A DNA stretch of 64,000 nt, from the NCBI RefSeq assembly GCF_947496875.1, contig NZ_CANMEH010000003.1, positions 357,902-421,901 of the forward strand, written 5' to 3'. Under the pieces are notes generated by a model. The model saw nothing but the letters and a program-made list of their open reading frames with translations, made no database searches and had not been told where the DNA came from. The position numbers and the translations under genes are program-made. Source of the DNA: an uncultured Paracoccus sp. (GTDB lineage Bacteria; Pseudomonadota; Alphaproteobacteria; Rhodobacterales; Rhodobacteraceae). Positions within the stretch are counted from its first letter, which is position 1; every line of letters begins with the position of its first letter. This document shows positions 10,287 through 19,272 of this stretch, piece after piece.

Positions 10287-11041
10287 AGCCGCATCGGGAT
10301 GCCGGCGGCCGCCATGTGGGCCTTGGCCTCGGCAATCGTGTGGGTGCCGAAGTGAAAGATCGAGGCGGCCAGAACGGCACTGGCGTGGCCTTCAGTTACA
10401 CCCTCGACGAGATGATCCAGCGTGCCGACCCCGCCCGAGGCGATCACCGGCACCGGCACCGCGTCGGCGATGGCCCGCGTCAGCTCCAGATTGAAGCCCG
10501 TGCGTGTGCCATCGCGGTCCATGCTGGTCAGCAGGATCTCGCCCGCACCCTGCGCCGCGACCGTGCGGGCGAACTCCACCGCGTCGATCCCGGTCGGGCG
10601 GCGGCCGCCATGGGTGAAGATCTCCCAGCGACCCGGGGCGACGGTCTTGGCGTCGATCGCGCAGACGATGCACTGGCTGCCGAACCGCGCGGCGGCCTCG
10701 GCCACAACGGTTGGGTCCGCCACCGCGGCCGAATTGAAGCTGACCTTGTCCGCCCCGGCCAGCAGCAGGTCGCGCACGTCGCGATGGCTGCGCACGCCGC
10801 CCCCGACGGTCAGCGGGATGAAGCACTGCTCGGCGGTGCGGGTTACCAGATCGTACATGGTCCCGCGATTTTCGTGGGTCGCGTGGATGTCCAGAAAGCA
10901 GATCTCGTCCGCCCCGGCAGCATCATAGGCGCGTGCCGCCTCGACCGGGTCGCCGGCGTCGATCAGATCGACGAAGTTCACCCCCTTGACCACGCGGCCG
11001 TCGGCCACGTCGAGACAGGGAATGATCCGGGTCTTCAGCAT
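10283..11041 (-). CDS. hisF: Imidazole glycerol phosphate synthase, cyclase subunit
   Basis: 252 residues, a (beta/alpha)8 barrel of normal length. With HisH it converts PRFAR plus glutamine-derived ammonia to imidazole glycerol phosphate and AICAR. Catalytic Asp11 is in [15 protein letters not shown] and the second Asp is in [10 protein letters not shown]. Phosphate-binding loops are seen at TVGGGV and IASGGVG. Only hisF and hisE are here; hisH, hisA and hisB, which often precede hisF in alphaproteobacteria, are not directly upstream. A divergent small secreted protein begins 131 bases away. Confidence 0.96.
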   Translation of the reverse strand: MLKTRIIPCLDVADGRVVKGVNFVDLIDAGDPVEAARAYDAAGADEICFLDIHATHENRGTMYDLVTRTAEQCFIPLTVGGGVRSHRDVRDLLLAGADKVSFNSAAVADPTVVAEAAARFGSQCIVCAIDAKTVAPGRWEIFTHGGRRPTGIDAVEFARTVAAQGAGEILLTSMDRDGTRTGFNLELTRAIADAVPVPVIASGGVGTLDHLVEGVTEGHASAVLAASIFHFGTHTIAEAKAHMAAAGIPMRL

Positions 11042-11172
11042 CGGCTTCCTCTCGCGCGCCTAGCGCCTGAATGGGCAGGGCACGGGACGAAGTCAACAAT
11101 GCGCTGCGAATGCAGGCCGCCTCTCCCATCCGTCGCTGGACCTCACCGGGCGCCCTGTCTTAGAACGGCAGC

Positions 11173-11655
11173 ATGCTGAGAACGGTCCTGTTCCTGTCCT
11201 GTCTGGTGCCGCTGTGCCCCTCGCCTGCCGTGGCGGAAGGGGTGCTGTTCGTGCTGGACCAGTCGCAGCTGCCCTTTGATCTGGGGCCCGGGGCGCGAGC
11301 CAACTCCCCCGCCAATGTGCGCAACGCGCCATCGCAGTTCCCCAACTCTGCGGGGAATCGGGCGAACGCCGCAGGGGCGCCGGGCAACGCGCCGTCGAAC
11401 TCCGCGAACGCTCCAGGCGGTGCAAATGCCGTCTATACGCCTGATGGCGATTACGCCGGCTATGCCGTGCAGGCCGGCGGGGCACTGAACCTGTTTTCTG
11501 CCGGCGGTCGGCGTGTCGCCTATCAGCCCGCCGGCGGGCACACCAAGAGCCTGTTCTCGATCCAGGGGCAATGGTGCGGGACGGTGTCGCGGGACGCCAC
11601 TGGCGGGCACGCGTTCGGGATGACGCTGGAATGCGCCCGGCGGGTGTTCGACTGA
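11173..11655 (+). CDS. Small secreted protein with Asn/Ala-rich repeat region
   Basis: 160 residues, not recognised as a named family. A signal peptide (hydrophobic from residue 4, cleavage near AVAEG at about 22) points to the periplasm or outside. A low-complexity stretch (about 45-95) has imperfect NAP/SAN/GNA-type repeats rich in Asn, Ala, Pro and Ser. The C-terminal 60 residues form a compact beta-like region with two Cys (QWCGTV and LECARRV) that could form a disulfide. It lies between hisF (divergent) and mfd (convergent, 21 bases apart) and appears monocistronic. Function unknown. Confidence 0.6.
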   Translation: MLRTVLFLSCLVPLCPSPAVAEGVLFVLDQSQLPFDLGPGARANSPANVRNAPSQFPNSAGNRANAAGAPGNAPSNSANAPGGANAVYTPDGDYAGYAVQAGGALNLFSAGGRRVAYQPAGGHTKSLFSIQGQWCGTVSRDATGGHAFGMTLECARRVFD

Positions 11656-11676
11656 CGGGCCCGGCCGTGACGCCGT

Positions 11677-14600
11677 TCAGCGCGGACGCGGCTTTCCCTT
11701 GCGGTCGAAGACGGAGCGCGCAGCCTTCGACCGGGCGGCCCCACGCTGGTCGTCATTGGTCCCGAGTCGTTTGCCCGACGGTACGGTGACGTCAACGGGC
11801 TGACGCGGACCCTTTCCGGCGCTGGACCCGCCGGTCTTGCCGACGTTTGTCCCGGCTGAACGCCCGGATCGGCTGGAAAGGCCACCTGCCTTCGGCTCAT
11901 CCTTCGCCGTTTCACCGGCGCGTCGCTTGGTGGAGCCCGGCTGCGGGGCCTCCTGTCCGACCTTGGCCTTGGCGGCCAGATCCCGGGCGACCGCGAACGC
12001 GCCCTTGATCCGCTCCGCGTCGGATTTCCAGTCGCGCTGAACGATCACCTTGTTGTCGGCGATTCTGGCCAGCCCGCGCTGTTCGGCCAGAAACTCGACC
12101 AGACCGGCTGGGTTGGGGAACTTGTTCAGGTGGAACTGGACCGTTGCGCCCTTGGGACCGGCGTCCAGCCGGGCGATATTGGCCCGCTTGGCCATCGCCT
12201 TGATCCGGATGACCAGCAGCAGCGTGTTCACTTCGCGCGGCAGGGCGCCGAAGCGGTCGATCAGCTCGGCGGCAAAACCTTCCAGATCTACCTTCGTGGT
12301 CAGCTGCGACAGCCGCCGGTACAGTTCCAGCCGCACGTCGAGGTCGGGGATGTAGCTTTCCGGAATGGTAACCGGCACGCCCAGGTTCAGTTGCGGCGCC
12401 CATTCGTCCTCGGGCGTGCCCTCGATCTCGCCCGATTTCAGCTTGGCGATCGCCTCCTCCAGCATCTGCTGGTACAGTTCGAAGCCGACCTCCTTGATGT
12501 GCCCCGACTGTTCCTCGCCCAGCAGGTTGCCGGCGCCGCGCAGATCCAGGTCCTGGCTGGCCAGGTTGAAGCCGGCGCCCAGGCTGTCGATTGAGCCCAG
12601 GAACTTGAGCCGCCGAACCGCCTGCGGGGTCAGCGGCACCCGGGGTTTGGTGGTCAGATAGCAATAGGCGCGGGTCTTGGACCGTCCGACCCGGCCGCGG
12701 ATCTGATAGAGCTGCGCCAACCCGAACATGTCGGCCCGCCAGACGACCATGGTGTTGGCCCGTGGGATATCGAGCCCGCTCTCCACGATCGACGTGGCCA
12801 GCAGCACGTCATGACTGCCGTCGTAGAAAGCGTTCATCCGCTGGTCCAGATCGCCTGCGGCCAGCTGCCCATGCGCGACGATGGTCGTGACCTCGGGCAC
12901 ATGTTCCTTCAGCCAGTCCTCGACCTCGGGCAGATCCGACAGGCGCGGCACGACGAAGAAGCTCTGCCCGCCGCGATATTTCTCGCGCAGCAGGGCCTCG
13001 CGGATCGTGACGCTGTCGAATTCGCTGACATAGGTGCGGATCGCCAGCCGGTCGACGGGCGGCGTGCCGATCACCGACAAGTCCCGCACCCCGGTCAGAG
13101 ACAACTGCAGCGTGCGCGGAATGGGCGTGGCGGTCAGGGTCAGTACGTGGATGTCCGAGCGCAGTTCCTTCAGCCGTTCCTTGTGGGCGACGCCGAAATG
13201 CTGCTCCTCGTCGATGATCAGCAGCCCCAGATCCTTGAACCTGACCTGCTTGGCCAGTACGGCGTGGGTGCCGACGACCACGTCGATGCTGCCATCGGCC
13301 AATCCGGCGCGCGTCGCCGCTGCATCCTTTGCCCCGACGAAGCGCGACAGCGGCCGGACCGCCACGGCGGTGCCGCGGAAACGGTCGGCAAAGCTGCGGT
13401 AATGCTGGCGGGCCAGCAGCGTCGTCGGGGCGACAACGGCCACCTGCTTGCCCTGACTCGCGGCAACGAAGGCCGCGCGCATCGCGACCTCGGTCTTGCC
13501 GAAGCCGACATCGCCGACAATCAGCCGGTCCATCGGGCGGCCCGCAGCCAGATCCTGGGTCACGTCCTCGATCGCGGCCATCTGGTCGTCGGTTTCGGCG
13601 TAGGGGAACCGGGCCGCGAATGCCTCCCACTCGTGGTGCTCCGGCTCCAGCACGGGGGCGGCGCGCAGGATGCGTTCGGCCGCGACGCGCATCAGCTTGT
13701 CCGCGATCAGCCGGATGCGTTCCTTCAGCCGTGCCTTTCGGGCCTGCCACGCGCCCCCGCCCAGCCGGTCGAGCAGCCCTTCTTCATGCCCGTAGCGGGT
13801 CAGCAGTTCGATATTCTCGACCGGCAGGTACAACCGGTCGCCCCCCGCATATTCCAGTGCGACACAGTCATGCGGAACGCCAAGGGCCTGGATCGTCTCC
13901 AGCCCCATGTATCGCCCGATGCCGTGTTCGACATGGACCACCAGATCGCCCGGACTGAGCGACGTCGTGTCCTTCAGGAAATTATCGGCGCGGCGCCGCT
14001 TTCGCGCGCCCCGGATCAGCCGGTCGCCCAGAACGTCCTGTTCCGAAATCACCGCCAGCGGCCCCGTGGCCTGTCCGTCTGCCACGAAGCCTTCGTCCAG
14101 TGGCCAGACGGCAAGCCCCAGCGCCCCGGTGCGATCCTGCAGGTTACGGATGTCTGCAATCGGGACCGCGGCGGTCAGCCCTTCGTCGCCCAGCAGACCC
14201 GCCAGGCGGTCCCGGGCGCCTTCGGAAAAGGTCGCTATGACGACGCGGCGGTCCTTCTGCAGGCTGCGGACGTGATCGGCCAGGGCCGCGAACAGGTCGG
14301 TCTTCTCGGCCTGCCGTTCCGGCGCGAAGTTCCGGCCGGCCCGTCCACCCGCATCCAGCACCCGGGGGCCGGGCGGTTGCCGGAGCACGGACAGACGCAG
14401 CACCCGGTGTCGCGCAAGCCAGCCGTCCCACTCCGCCTCGTCCGGGAACATGGCAGCCGGCGGGACCGGGCGATAGACGCTGTCGGCCCCCCGCCGGGTC
14501 ATCGCCTCGCGCCGGGCGTCATACTGTTCGGTGACCGTATGCCAGCGGCCGGCCCGCACCTGGTCGAGATGATCGTCCAGAACGACCGAGGCATCCGGCA

Positions 14601-15405
14601 GATAATCGAACAGGCTGTCCAGCCCGTCGTGGAACCAGGGCAGCCAGTGCTCCATCCCCGCGGTTTTCTGTCCGGCACTGACAGCCTCGTACAGGGGGTC
14701 GTTGCCACCGCCGCCATATTCCGCACGATAGGTGGTGCGAAAACGGGTGATGGCGTCGTCGTCCAGCACCACCTCGGACACCGGCGCGATCTCGATCCGG
14801 TCGATGCTGCCCAGCGACCGCTGGGTTTCGGGGTCGAAGCGGCGGATCCCGTCCAGAACGTCCCCGAAAAGGTCCAGCCGCACCGGCCCGGTCCCCCCGG
14901 GGGGGAAGATGTCGATGATCCCGCCGCGCACGGCGTAGTCGCCGGGTTCCGTGACCGTGGGCGCCTGCGAAAAGCCCATCTGGACCAGGAAGGCGCGCAG
15001 CCGGGCCTCGTCCACCCGTTCACCCTTAGCCGCGGCAAAGCTGGCGCGACGGACCATGCCACGGGCCGGCACCCGCTGCATCGCCGCGTTCAGCGTCGTC
15101 AGCAGCACGAACGGCGGGCGAACCGCACCGGAAGCCAGCGCCGAAAGCACCTGCAGGCGCTGCGCCATGATCTCGCCCGATGGCGACACCCGGTCATAGG
15201 GGGTGGTGTCCCAGGCGGGGAATTCCAGCACCGCCAGTGCCGGCGCAAAGAACGCCAGCGCTGCACGGGTCGCAGCCATCCGCCGGTCATCGCGGGCCAC
15301 GTGAATGACGGGGCCGCCACGATCGGCCGCGACCGCCGTCTCGCGCGCAATCAGCGCGGCGTCCATGCCCTCGGGCGCACCGGACAGGATCAGATGGTCG
15401 GCCAT
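11677..15405 (-). CDS. mfd: Transcription-repair coupling factor
   Basis: 1242 residues; relatives are usually about 1150. Mfd displaces RNA polymerase stalled at DNA lesions and recruits UvrA. Domains in order: UvrB-like N-terminal modules; RNA-polymerase-interacting domain around PGDLVVHVEHGIGRYMGLE; superfamily 2 translocase with Walker A GDVGFGKTE, DEEQHFGV box and TATPIPRT; the TRG region (GSIDSLGAGFNLASQDLDLR, then GAGNLLGEEQSGHI); and the C-terminal domain 7. The last 80 or so residues are a basic, Gly/Ser/Lys-rich tail that looks disordered and accounts for the extra length. Start ATG at 15405. Confidence 0.96.
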   Translation of the reverse strand: MADHLILSGAPEGMDAALIARETAVAADRGGPVIHVARDDRRMAATRAALAFFAPALAVLEFPAWDTTPYDRVSPSGEIMAQRLQVLSALASGAVRPPFVLLTTLNAAMQRVPARGMVRRASFAAAKGERVDEARLRAFLVQMGFSQAPTVTEPGDYAVRGGIIDIFPPGGTGPVRLDLFGDVLDGIRRFDPETQRSLGSIDRIEIAPVSEVVLDDDAITRFRTTYRAEYGGGGNDPLYEAVSAGQKTAGMEHWLPWFHDGLDSLFDYLPDASVVLDDHLDQVRAGRWHTVTEQYDARREAMTRRGADSVYRPVPPAAMFPDEAEWDGWLARHRVLRLSVLRQPPGPRVLDAGGRAGRNFAPERQAEKTDLFAALADHVRSLQKDRRVVIATFSEGARDRLAGLLGDEGLTAAVPIADIRNLQDRTGALGLAVWPLDEGFVADGQATGPLAVISEQDVLGDRLIRGARKRRRADNFLKDTTSLSPGDLVVHVEHGIGRYMGLETIQALGVPHDCVALEYAGGDRLYLPVENIELLTRYGHEEGLLDRLGGGAWQARKARLKERIRLIADKLMRVAAERILRAAPVLEPEHHEWEAFAARFPYAETDDQMAAIEDVTQDLAAGRPMDRLIVGDVGFGKTEVAMRAAFVAASQGKQVAVVAPTTLLARQHYRSFADRFRGTAVAVRPLSRFVGAKDAAATRAGLADGSIDVVVGTHAVLAKQVRFKDLGLLIIDEEQHFGVAHKERLKELRSDIHVLTLTATPIPRTLQLSLTGVRDLSVIGTPPVDRLAIRTYVSEFDSVTIREALLREKYRGGQSFFVVPRLSDLPEVEDWLKEHVPEVTTIVAHGQLAAGDLDQRMNAFYDGSHDVLLATSIVESGLDIPRANTMVVWRADMFGLAQLYQIRGRVGRSKTRAYCYLTTKPRVPLTPQAVRRLKFLGSIDSLGAGFNLASQDLDLRGAGNLLGEEQSGHIKEVGFELYQQMLEEAIAKLKSGEIEGTPEDEWAPQLNLGVPVTIPESYIPDLDVRLELYRRLSQLTTKVDLEGFAAELIDRFGALPREVNTLLLVIRIKAMAKRANIARLDAGPKGATVQFHLNKFPNPAGLVEFLAEQRGLARIADNKVIVQRDWKSDAERIKGAFAVARDLAAKAKVGQEAPQPGSTKRRAGETAKDEPKAGGLSSRSGRSAGTNVGKTGGSSAGKGPRQPVDVTVPSGKRLGTNDDQRGAARSKAARSVFDRKGKPRPR

Positions 15406-15484
15406 GCCGGTCAGGTAACCGGCGGGCAGGCGGAGTCAAGCGGCCAGAGCAGGGTCATTCGGGTCCAGGAAGTCGAAGAGGCGG

Positions 15485-16072
15485 TCACAGGCCGAAGGGA
15501 TGCCGGATGACCCAGGCCGTCCCCCAGATCGCCGCCGCCGCGACGCTTGCCGTGGACAGGGCCAGAACCTGCCAGCGATGGCGCATCAACAGGCGGGCGG
15601 AGTCACGGGCCACGACCGTTGGCGGCAGCGTGCGCGCCTGGGCCTGCGCCAGCAGCGGGGTCAGTCGACGAGCCAGCCGGACCCGCATCAGCATCAGCAC
15701 CCCGAACGGCGCGACCAGCAGGAACACGGCCTGCGCCAGTTCCTGCGCATATCCGAACCCCAGACCGGCCAGCAGAGTCAGCAGGAACGCGCCGGTCCCC
15801 AGCAGCACCACACCGCTTTGCGATGGCAGATGCCAGCGCGGCAGCGTCAGCAGCAGCCAGTCGAGCAGCAGCAGGCCCGGATGTCCCTGCTGCTCGGCAG
15901 GTGACGTGCCATGGTCCGCCCCGCCTAATCCGGTGGCCTGCGCCGCCCGATGGGCGCGCTGCACGACTTCGACCGGGACGCCCAGCAGATTGCGCCCGCT
16001 GCGGGTCCACAACCAGGTGAGCATCAGCCAGTACCAGATCGAGCTGAACGACCGCAGGTCGAGCAACTGCAT
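15485..16072 (-). CDS. Uncharacterised membrane protein (Rhodobacterales 'SufBCD complex component'-like)
   Basis: 195 residues. The start is ATG at 16072, preceded by a GGGGGG ribosome site; a longer in-frame extension to 16261 has no good site and an atypical composition. Hydrophobic segments lie near residues 10-25, 85-135 and 165-185. The N-terminus (LLDLRSFSSIWYWLMLTWLW, followed by GVPVEVVQRAHR) resembles a family commonly named 'component of SufBCD complex' in Rhodobacterales, a name I do not think rests on firm biochemistry. It is divergent from hemB. Likely inner membrane; role unknown. Confidence 0.6.
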   Translation of the reverse strand: MQLLDLRSFSSIWYWLMLTWLWTRSGRNLLGVPVEVVQRAHRAAQATGLGGADHGTSPAEQQGHPGLLLLDWLLLTLPRWHLPSQSGVVLLGTGAFLLTLLAGLGFGYAQELAQAVFLLVAPFGVLMLMRVRLARRLTPLLAQAQARTLPPTVVARDSARLLMRHRWQVLALSTASVAAAAIWGTAWVIRHPFGL

Positions 16073-16248
16073 GATCCCCCCGCCCCCGATCACCTTGCCC
16101 GTCCCAAACCTGCCCCGTTTTCCAGCCCGGCTTTCCCGGCGGGTCACCTTAGTGGCATGACCGGCGGGGGCAATCGGCAATCGGGCAGGTTGCAGCGGCC
16201 CCGCAAACCCGTGACACTCGCCCGACCCACACGCAGCCCGAGGTGCCC

Positions 16249-17268
16249 ATGCCCGCCACACCCGTCATCGCCCCCTTTCCCGCCACGCGGCTGCGCCGTC
16301 TGCGGCGCACGCCGGCGCTGCGGGCGCTGACCTCGGAACGCCACCTGTCGGTCGAGAACCTGATCTGGCCCATCTTCGTCACCGAGATCGAGGGTGGCGA
16401 AGGCGAAATCCCGTCGATGCCCGGCGTTCACCGCCTGACGCTGGACGGTGCCTGCCGCGCGGCGGAACAGGCCGCCGCGCTCGGCATCCCCGCGATCTGC
16501 ATTTTCCCCCATTCCGATCCGGCGCTGAAGGACGAGAGCTGCGCCCGCGCCTGGGACCCGGACAACATCGGCAACCGGGCCATCCGGGCCATCAAGCGCA
16601 CTGCTCCCGACATCGCCATCATGACCGACATCGCGCTGGACCCCTACAACATCAACGGCCATGACGGTTTCGTCCGGGACGGCATCATCCTGAACGACGA
16701 GACGGTCGAGGCCCTGGTGCGGATGGCGCTGGCGCAGGCCGAGGCGGGGGCCGACATCCTGGGACCCAGCGACATGATGGACGGCCGCATCGGGGCGCTG
16801 CGCCGGGCGCTGGAGCAGGCCGGCCACAAGGACGTGGCAATCCTGTCCTATGCCGCCAAGTACGCGTCGGGCTTCTACGGCCCGTTCCGGGATGCCGTGG
16901 GCGCATCCGGGCGGCTGGTCGGCGACAAGAAGACCTATCAGATCAACCCGGCCAACCGGGACGAGGCGCTGCGCTGCGTGGCGCGCGACCTGGCCGAGGG
17001 GGCCGACATGGTGATGATCAAGCCGGGCATGCCCTATCTGGACATCTGCCGCGAGGTGAAGGACCAGTTCGGCGCGCCGACCTTTGCCTATCAGGTCAGC
17101 GGTGAATACGCGATGCTGGAAGGTGCGATCCGCGCCGGCTGGCTGAAGCGCGACGTCGTGGCCGAAAGCCTGCTGTCGTTCCGGCGCGCCGGCTGCGACG
17201 GCATCCTGACCTACTATGCCCCGCAGGTGGCCCAATCGCTGGCGGAGCAGGCGCGCGCCGGCGGCTGA
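16249..17268 (+). CDS. hemB: Delta-aminolevulinic acid dehydratase (porphobilinogen synthase)
   Basis: 339 residues, normal length. It condenses two 5-aminolevulinates to porphobilinogen in tetrapyrrole synthesis. Schiff-base lysines are in SYAAKYASGFYGPF and MVMIKPGMPYLD. The region that is a Cys-rich zinc site in other HemB proteins reads DIALDPYNINGHDGFV with no Cys, so this is the zinc-independent type known from alphaproteobacteria. ATG 16249 follows a GAGG site; a GTG two codons upstream is possible but has poorer spacing. It stands divergent from the membrane protein gene and 65 bases ahead of the ygiC-like gene. Confidence 0.96.
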   Translation: MPATPVIAPFPATRLRRLRRTPALRALTSERHLSVENLIWPIFVTEIEGGEGEIPSMPGVHRLTLDGACRAAEQAAALGIPAICIFPHSDPALKDESCARAWDPDNIGNRAIRAIKRTAPDIAIMTDIALDPYNINGHDGFVRDGIILNDETVEALVRMALAQAEAGADILGPSDMMDGRIGALRRALEQAGHKDVAILSYAAKYASGFYGPFRDAVGASGRLVGDKKTYQINPANRDEALRCVARDLAEGADMVMIKPGMPYLDICREVKDQFGAPTFAYQVSGEYAMLEGAIRAGWLKRDVVAESLLSFRRAGCDGILTYYAPQVAQSLAEQARAGG

Positions 17269-17333
17269 AGGCTACCCGGATCTTGCATCACCTGCCCGCA
17301 GCCGCCACATCGACACAAACCAGGGGTCGCGCC

Positions 17334-18551
17334 ATGCAGAAGATCACCGTTCCCGAACGGCCCGGCTGGCGCGATCGCGCCGCCGAGCTGGGATTCACCT
17401 TTGCCGACATGGGCGGAGAGCCGTATTGGGACGAAACCTCGGCCTACCGGTTCACCCTGCGCCAGATCGAGGACGACATCGAGGATCCCTCGACCGAGTT
17501 GCACGAGATGTGCCGGCAGGCCGTCGCGCATGCGGTCACGTCCGAGGAATGGATGACCCGCCTCGCCATCCCGCGCCCCGCCTGGGATCTCGTGGAACGC
17601 AGCTGGGCGCATGGCGAACCCGAGCTGTATGGCCGCTTTGACCTGGCCTACGACGGCAACGGTCCGGCAAAGCTGCTGGAGTACAACGCCGACACCCCGA
17701 CATCGCTGTATGAATCCGCCTCGTTCCAGTGGCTATGGTTCGAGGAGCAGCGGGATGCCGGCGTCCTGGGCCCTAATACCGACCAGTTCAACCGGATCCA
17801 CGAGGCACTTGTCGAACGCTGGGCAGAGATGGCGCCGCAGGGCGAGGACATCCACTTTGCGGCCAACCGCGACAACCCCGAGGATTACGCCACCGTCGAG
17901 GCGCTGGCGTGGGCCGCGCGCGAGGCCGGGCTGGGGGCGCATTTCACCGATCTCGCCGCCATCGGGTTGAGCGACGAGGGCCAGTTCGCCGACGACAAGG
18001 ACCGGGTGATCGGCACGCTGTTCAAGCTGTATCCGTGGGAAGACATGATGCGCGACGAGTTCGGCGCGCATCTGCAGTCGTCGTCCACCCGCTTCATCGA
18101 GCCGCCATGGAAGGCGGTGCTGTCGAACAAGGCGGTGCTGCCGCTGCTGTGGCAGATGTTCCCCGACCACCCCAACCTGCTGCCCGCCTTCTTCGCCGCC
18201 GATGTCGAGGCGGCGCGCCGGGGTGAGCCGACCGCGTTCGCCGCGGCGATCGCGGCTGCCGAACCGCAACTTGCCCGCGGACAGGTCAGCAAGCCGATCT
18301 TTTCGCGCGAGGGTGCGGGCGTCGTCATCACCGAGGACGGGCAGGTGACGGATCAGGCGCCGGATGACAGCTATTCTCACCACGTGCAGATCGTCCAGGC
18401 GCTGGCGCCCCTGCCCGACTTCGACGGATTCCATCCAGTGCTGGGCGCCTGGATCGTCGGACGCAGTTGCGCCGGGCTGGGCATGCGCGAGGATCGATCG
18501 CGCATCACACACAATCTGTCGCGGTTCAAACCGCATTTCATCGAGGGGTAA
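17334..18551 (+). CDS. Glutathionylspermidine synthase family ATP-grasp protein (YgiC-like)
   Basis: 405 residues. It matches the pre-ATP-grasp/ATP-grasp C-terminal half of glutathionylspermidine synthase, the form seen in E. coli YgiC and YjfC. Recognisable parts are GEPYWDETSAYRFTLRQI near the start, DGNGPAKLLEYNADTPTSLYE, LSNKAVLPLLWQMFPDHPNLL, and the ending LGAWIVGRSCAGLGMREDRS. These proteins probably form a peptide-like bond using ATP; the substrate is not known and the amidase half of the trypanosome or E. coli Gss enzyme is absent. ATG 17334 follows AGGGG. The next gene, 3 bases later, is a ygiB-like lipoprotein, the same pairing as in E. coli. Confidence 0.85.
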   Translation: MQKITVPERPGWRDRAAELGFTFADMGGEPYWDETSAYRFTLRQIEDDIEDPSTELHEMCRQAVAHAVTSEEWMTRLAIPRPAWDLVERSWAHGEPELYGRFDLAYDGNGPAKLLEYNADTPTSLYESASFQWLWFEEQRDAGVLGPNTDQFNRIHEALVERWAEMAPQGEDIHFAANRDNPEDYATVEALAWAAREAGLGAHFTDLAAIGLSDEGQFADDKDRVIGTLFKLYPWEDMMRDEFGAHLQSSSTRFIEPPWKAVLSNKAVLPLLWQMFPDHPNLLPAFFAADVEAARRGEPTAFAAAIAAAEPQLARGQVSKPIFSREGAGVVITEDGQVTDQAPDDSYSHHVQIVQALAPLPDFDGFHPVLGAWIVGRSCAGLGMREDRSRITHNLSRFKPHFIEG

Positions 18552-18554
18552 GCC

Positions 18555-19172
18555 ATGACCACCCGAAAACCTTCGACGCTGAAGCGGTCCCGTCATGTGG
18601 CGCTGGTGCTTGCCGGTGCCGCGGTGCTCAGCCTGTCGGCCTGTGAAGACGATCAGGTCGAGGCGCAGGCGTTTCCCGATCTGGACAGCTGCCTCGCAGC
18701 GGCAAAGGAGGGCGGGCTGTTCTTCACCGAGGAGGACTGCCAGACCCAGTTCGCAGCGGCCCAGCAGGAACATCTGGAAACCGCGCCGCGCTATGAAAGC
18801 CAGGAACTGTGCGAACAGGAACACGGCCCCGGCGCCTGCGGCACCGATCCAGCCGCCCAGCAGAACCAGGGCGGCGGGTTCAGCTTCATGCCGCTGCTGG
18901 TCGGGTACATGATGGGGTCGATGCTGTCGCGCGGGGGCGGGATCTTCAGCCAGCCGATGGTGCGCACCCCGAACGGCTATTCCACCCCGAGCGGCAACCA
19001 GACTTTTGCCAGCAACCGCGGCGCCGGTCGGGTTCCCAGCAGCACGTTCACGCGGGCCCCGTCGACCATCGGCAAGCCACCGATGTCGGCCACCCAGGTG
19101 GCGCAGCGGGGCGGGTTTGGCGCATCGTCGACGGCCCGCACCGGCGCAGGGACCCGTAGCGTCGGCGGCTGA
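18555..19172 (+). CDS. DUF1190 (YgiB-like) lipoprotein
   Basis: 205 residues. The N-terminal signal has a lipobox, LSLSAC, so it should be a lipid-anchored envelope protein. The following region has the paired Cys pattern of DUF1190 (LDSCLAAAKEGG, TEEDCQTQFAAAQQEH, then ELCEQEHGPGACG), a central hydrophobic glycine-rich patch (FMPLLVGYMMGSMLSRGGG), and a Ser/Thr/Gly-rich tail. It starts 3 bases after the ygiC-like stop, so the two form an operon. Function unknown; the conserved pairing implies that the ATP-grasp enzyme and the lipoprotein act together. Confidence 0.82.
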   Translation: MTTRKPSTLKRSRHVALVLAGAAVLSLSACEDDQVEAQAFPDLDSCLAAAKEGGLFFTEEDCQTQFAAAQQEHLETAPRYESQELCEQEHGPGACGTDPAAQQNQGGGFSFMPLLVGYMMGSMLSRGGGIFSQPMVRTPNGYSTPSGNQTFASNRGAGRVPSSTFTRAPSTIGKPPMSATQVAQRGGFGASSTARTGAGTRSVGG

Positions 19173-19272
19173 GGTCGGGTTGCGCTGATCGGTCGCTGCC
19201 GTGGGAACTGCGGCGCCTTGATCGCGGCGCGGCAGTGGCGCACGGTCCGCGCAGATTCGAAAGGAAGCCGGC

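Noticed and set aside
11300..11430. Repeats in the small secreted protein as a CRISPR or DNA repeat array
   Set aside because: The repetition is at the protein level, irregular in length and inside a coding frame.
12811..15510. Long plus-strand open frame opposite mfd
   Set aside because: Antisense shadow of mfd with no recognisable domain.
16073..16261. N-terminal extension of the membrane protein gene before 16072
   Set aside because: Poor ribosome site and atypical residues; ATG 16072 with GGGGGG ahead is better.
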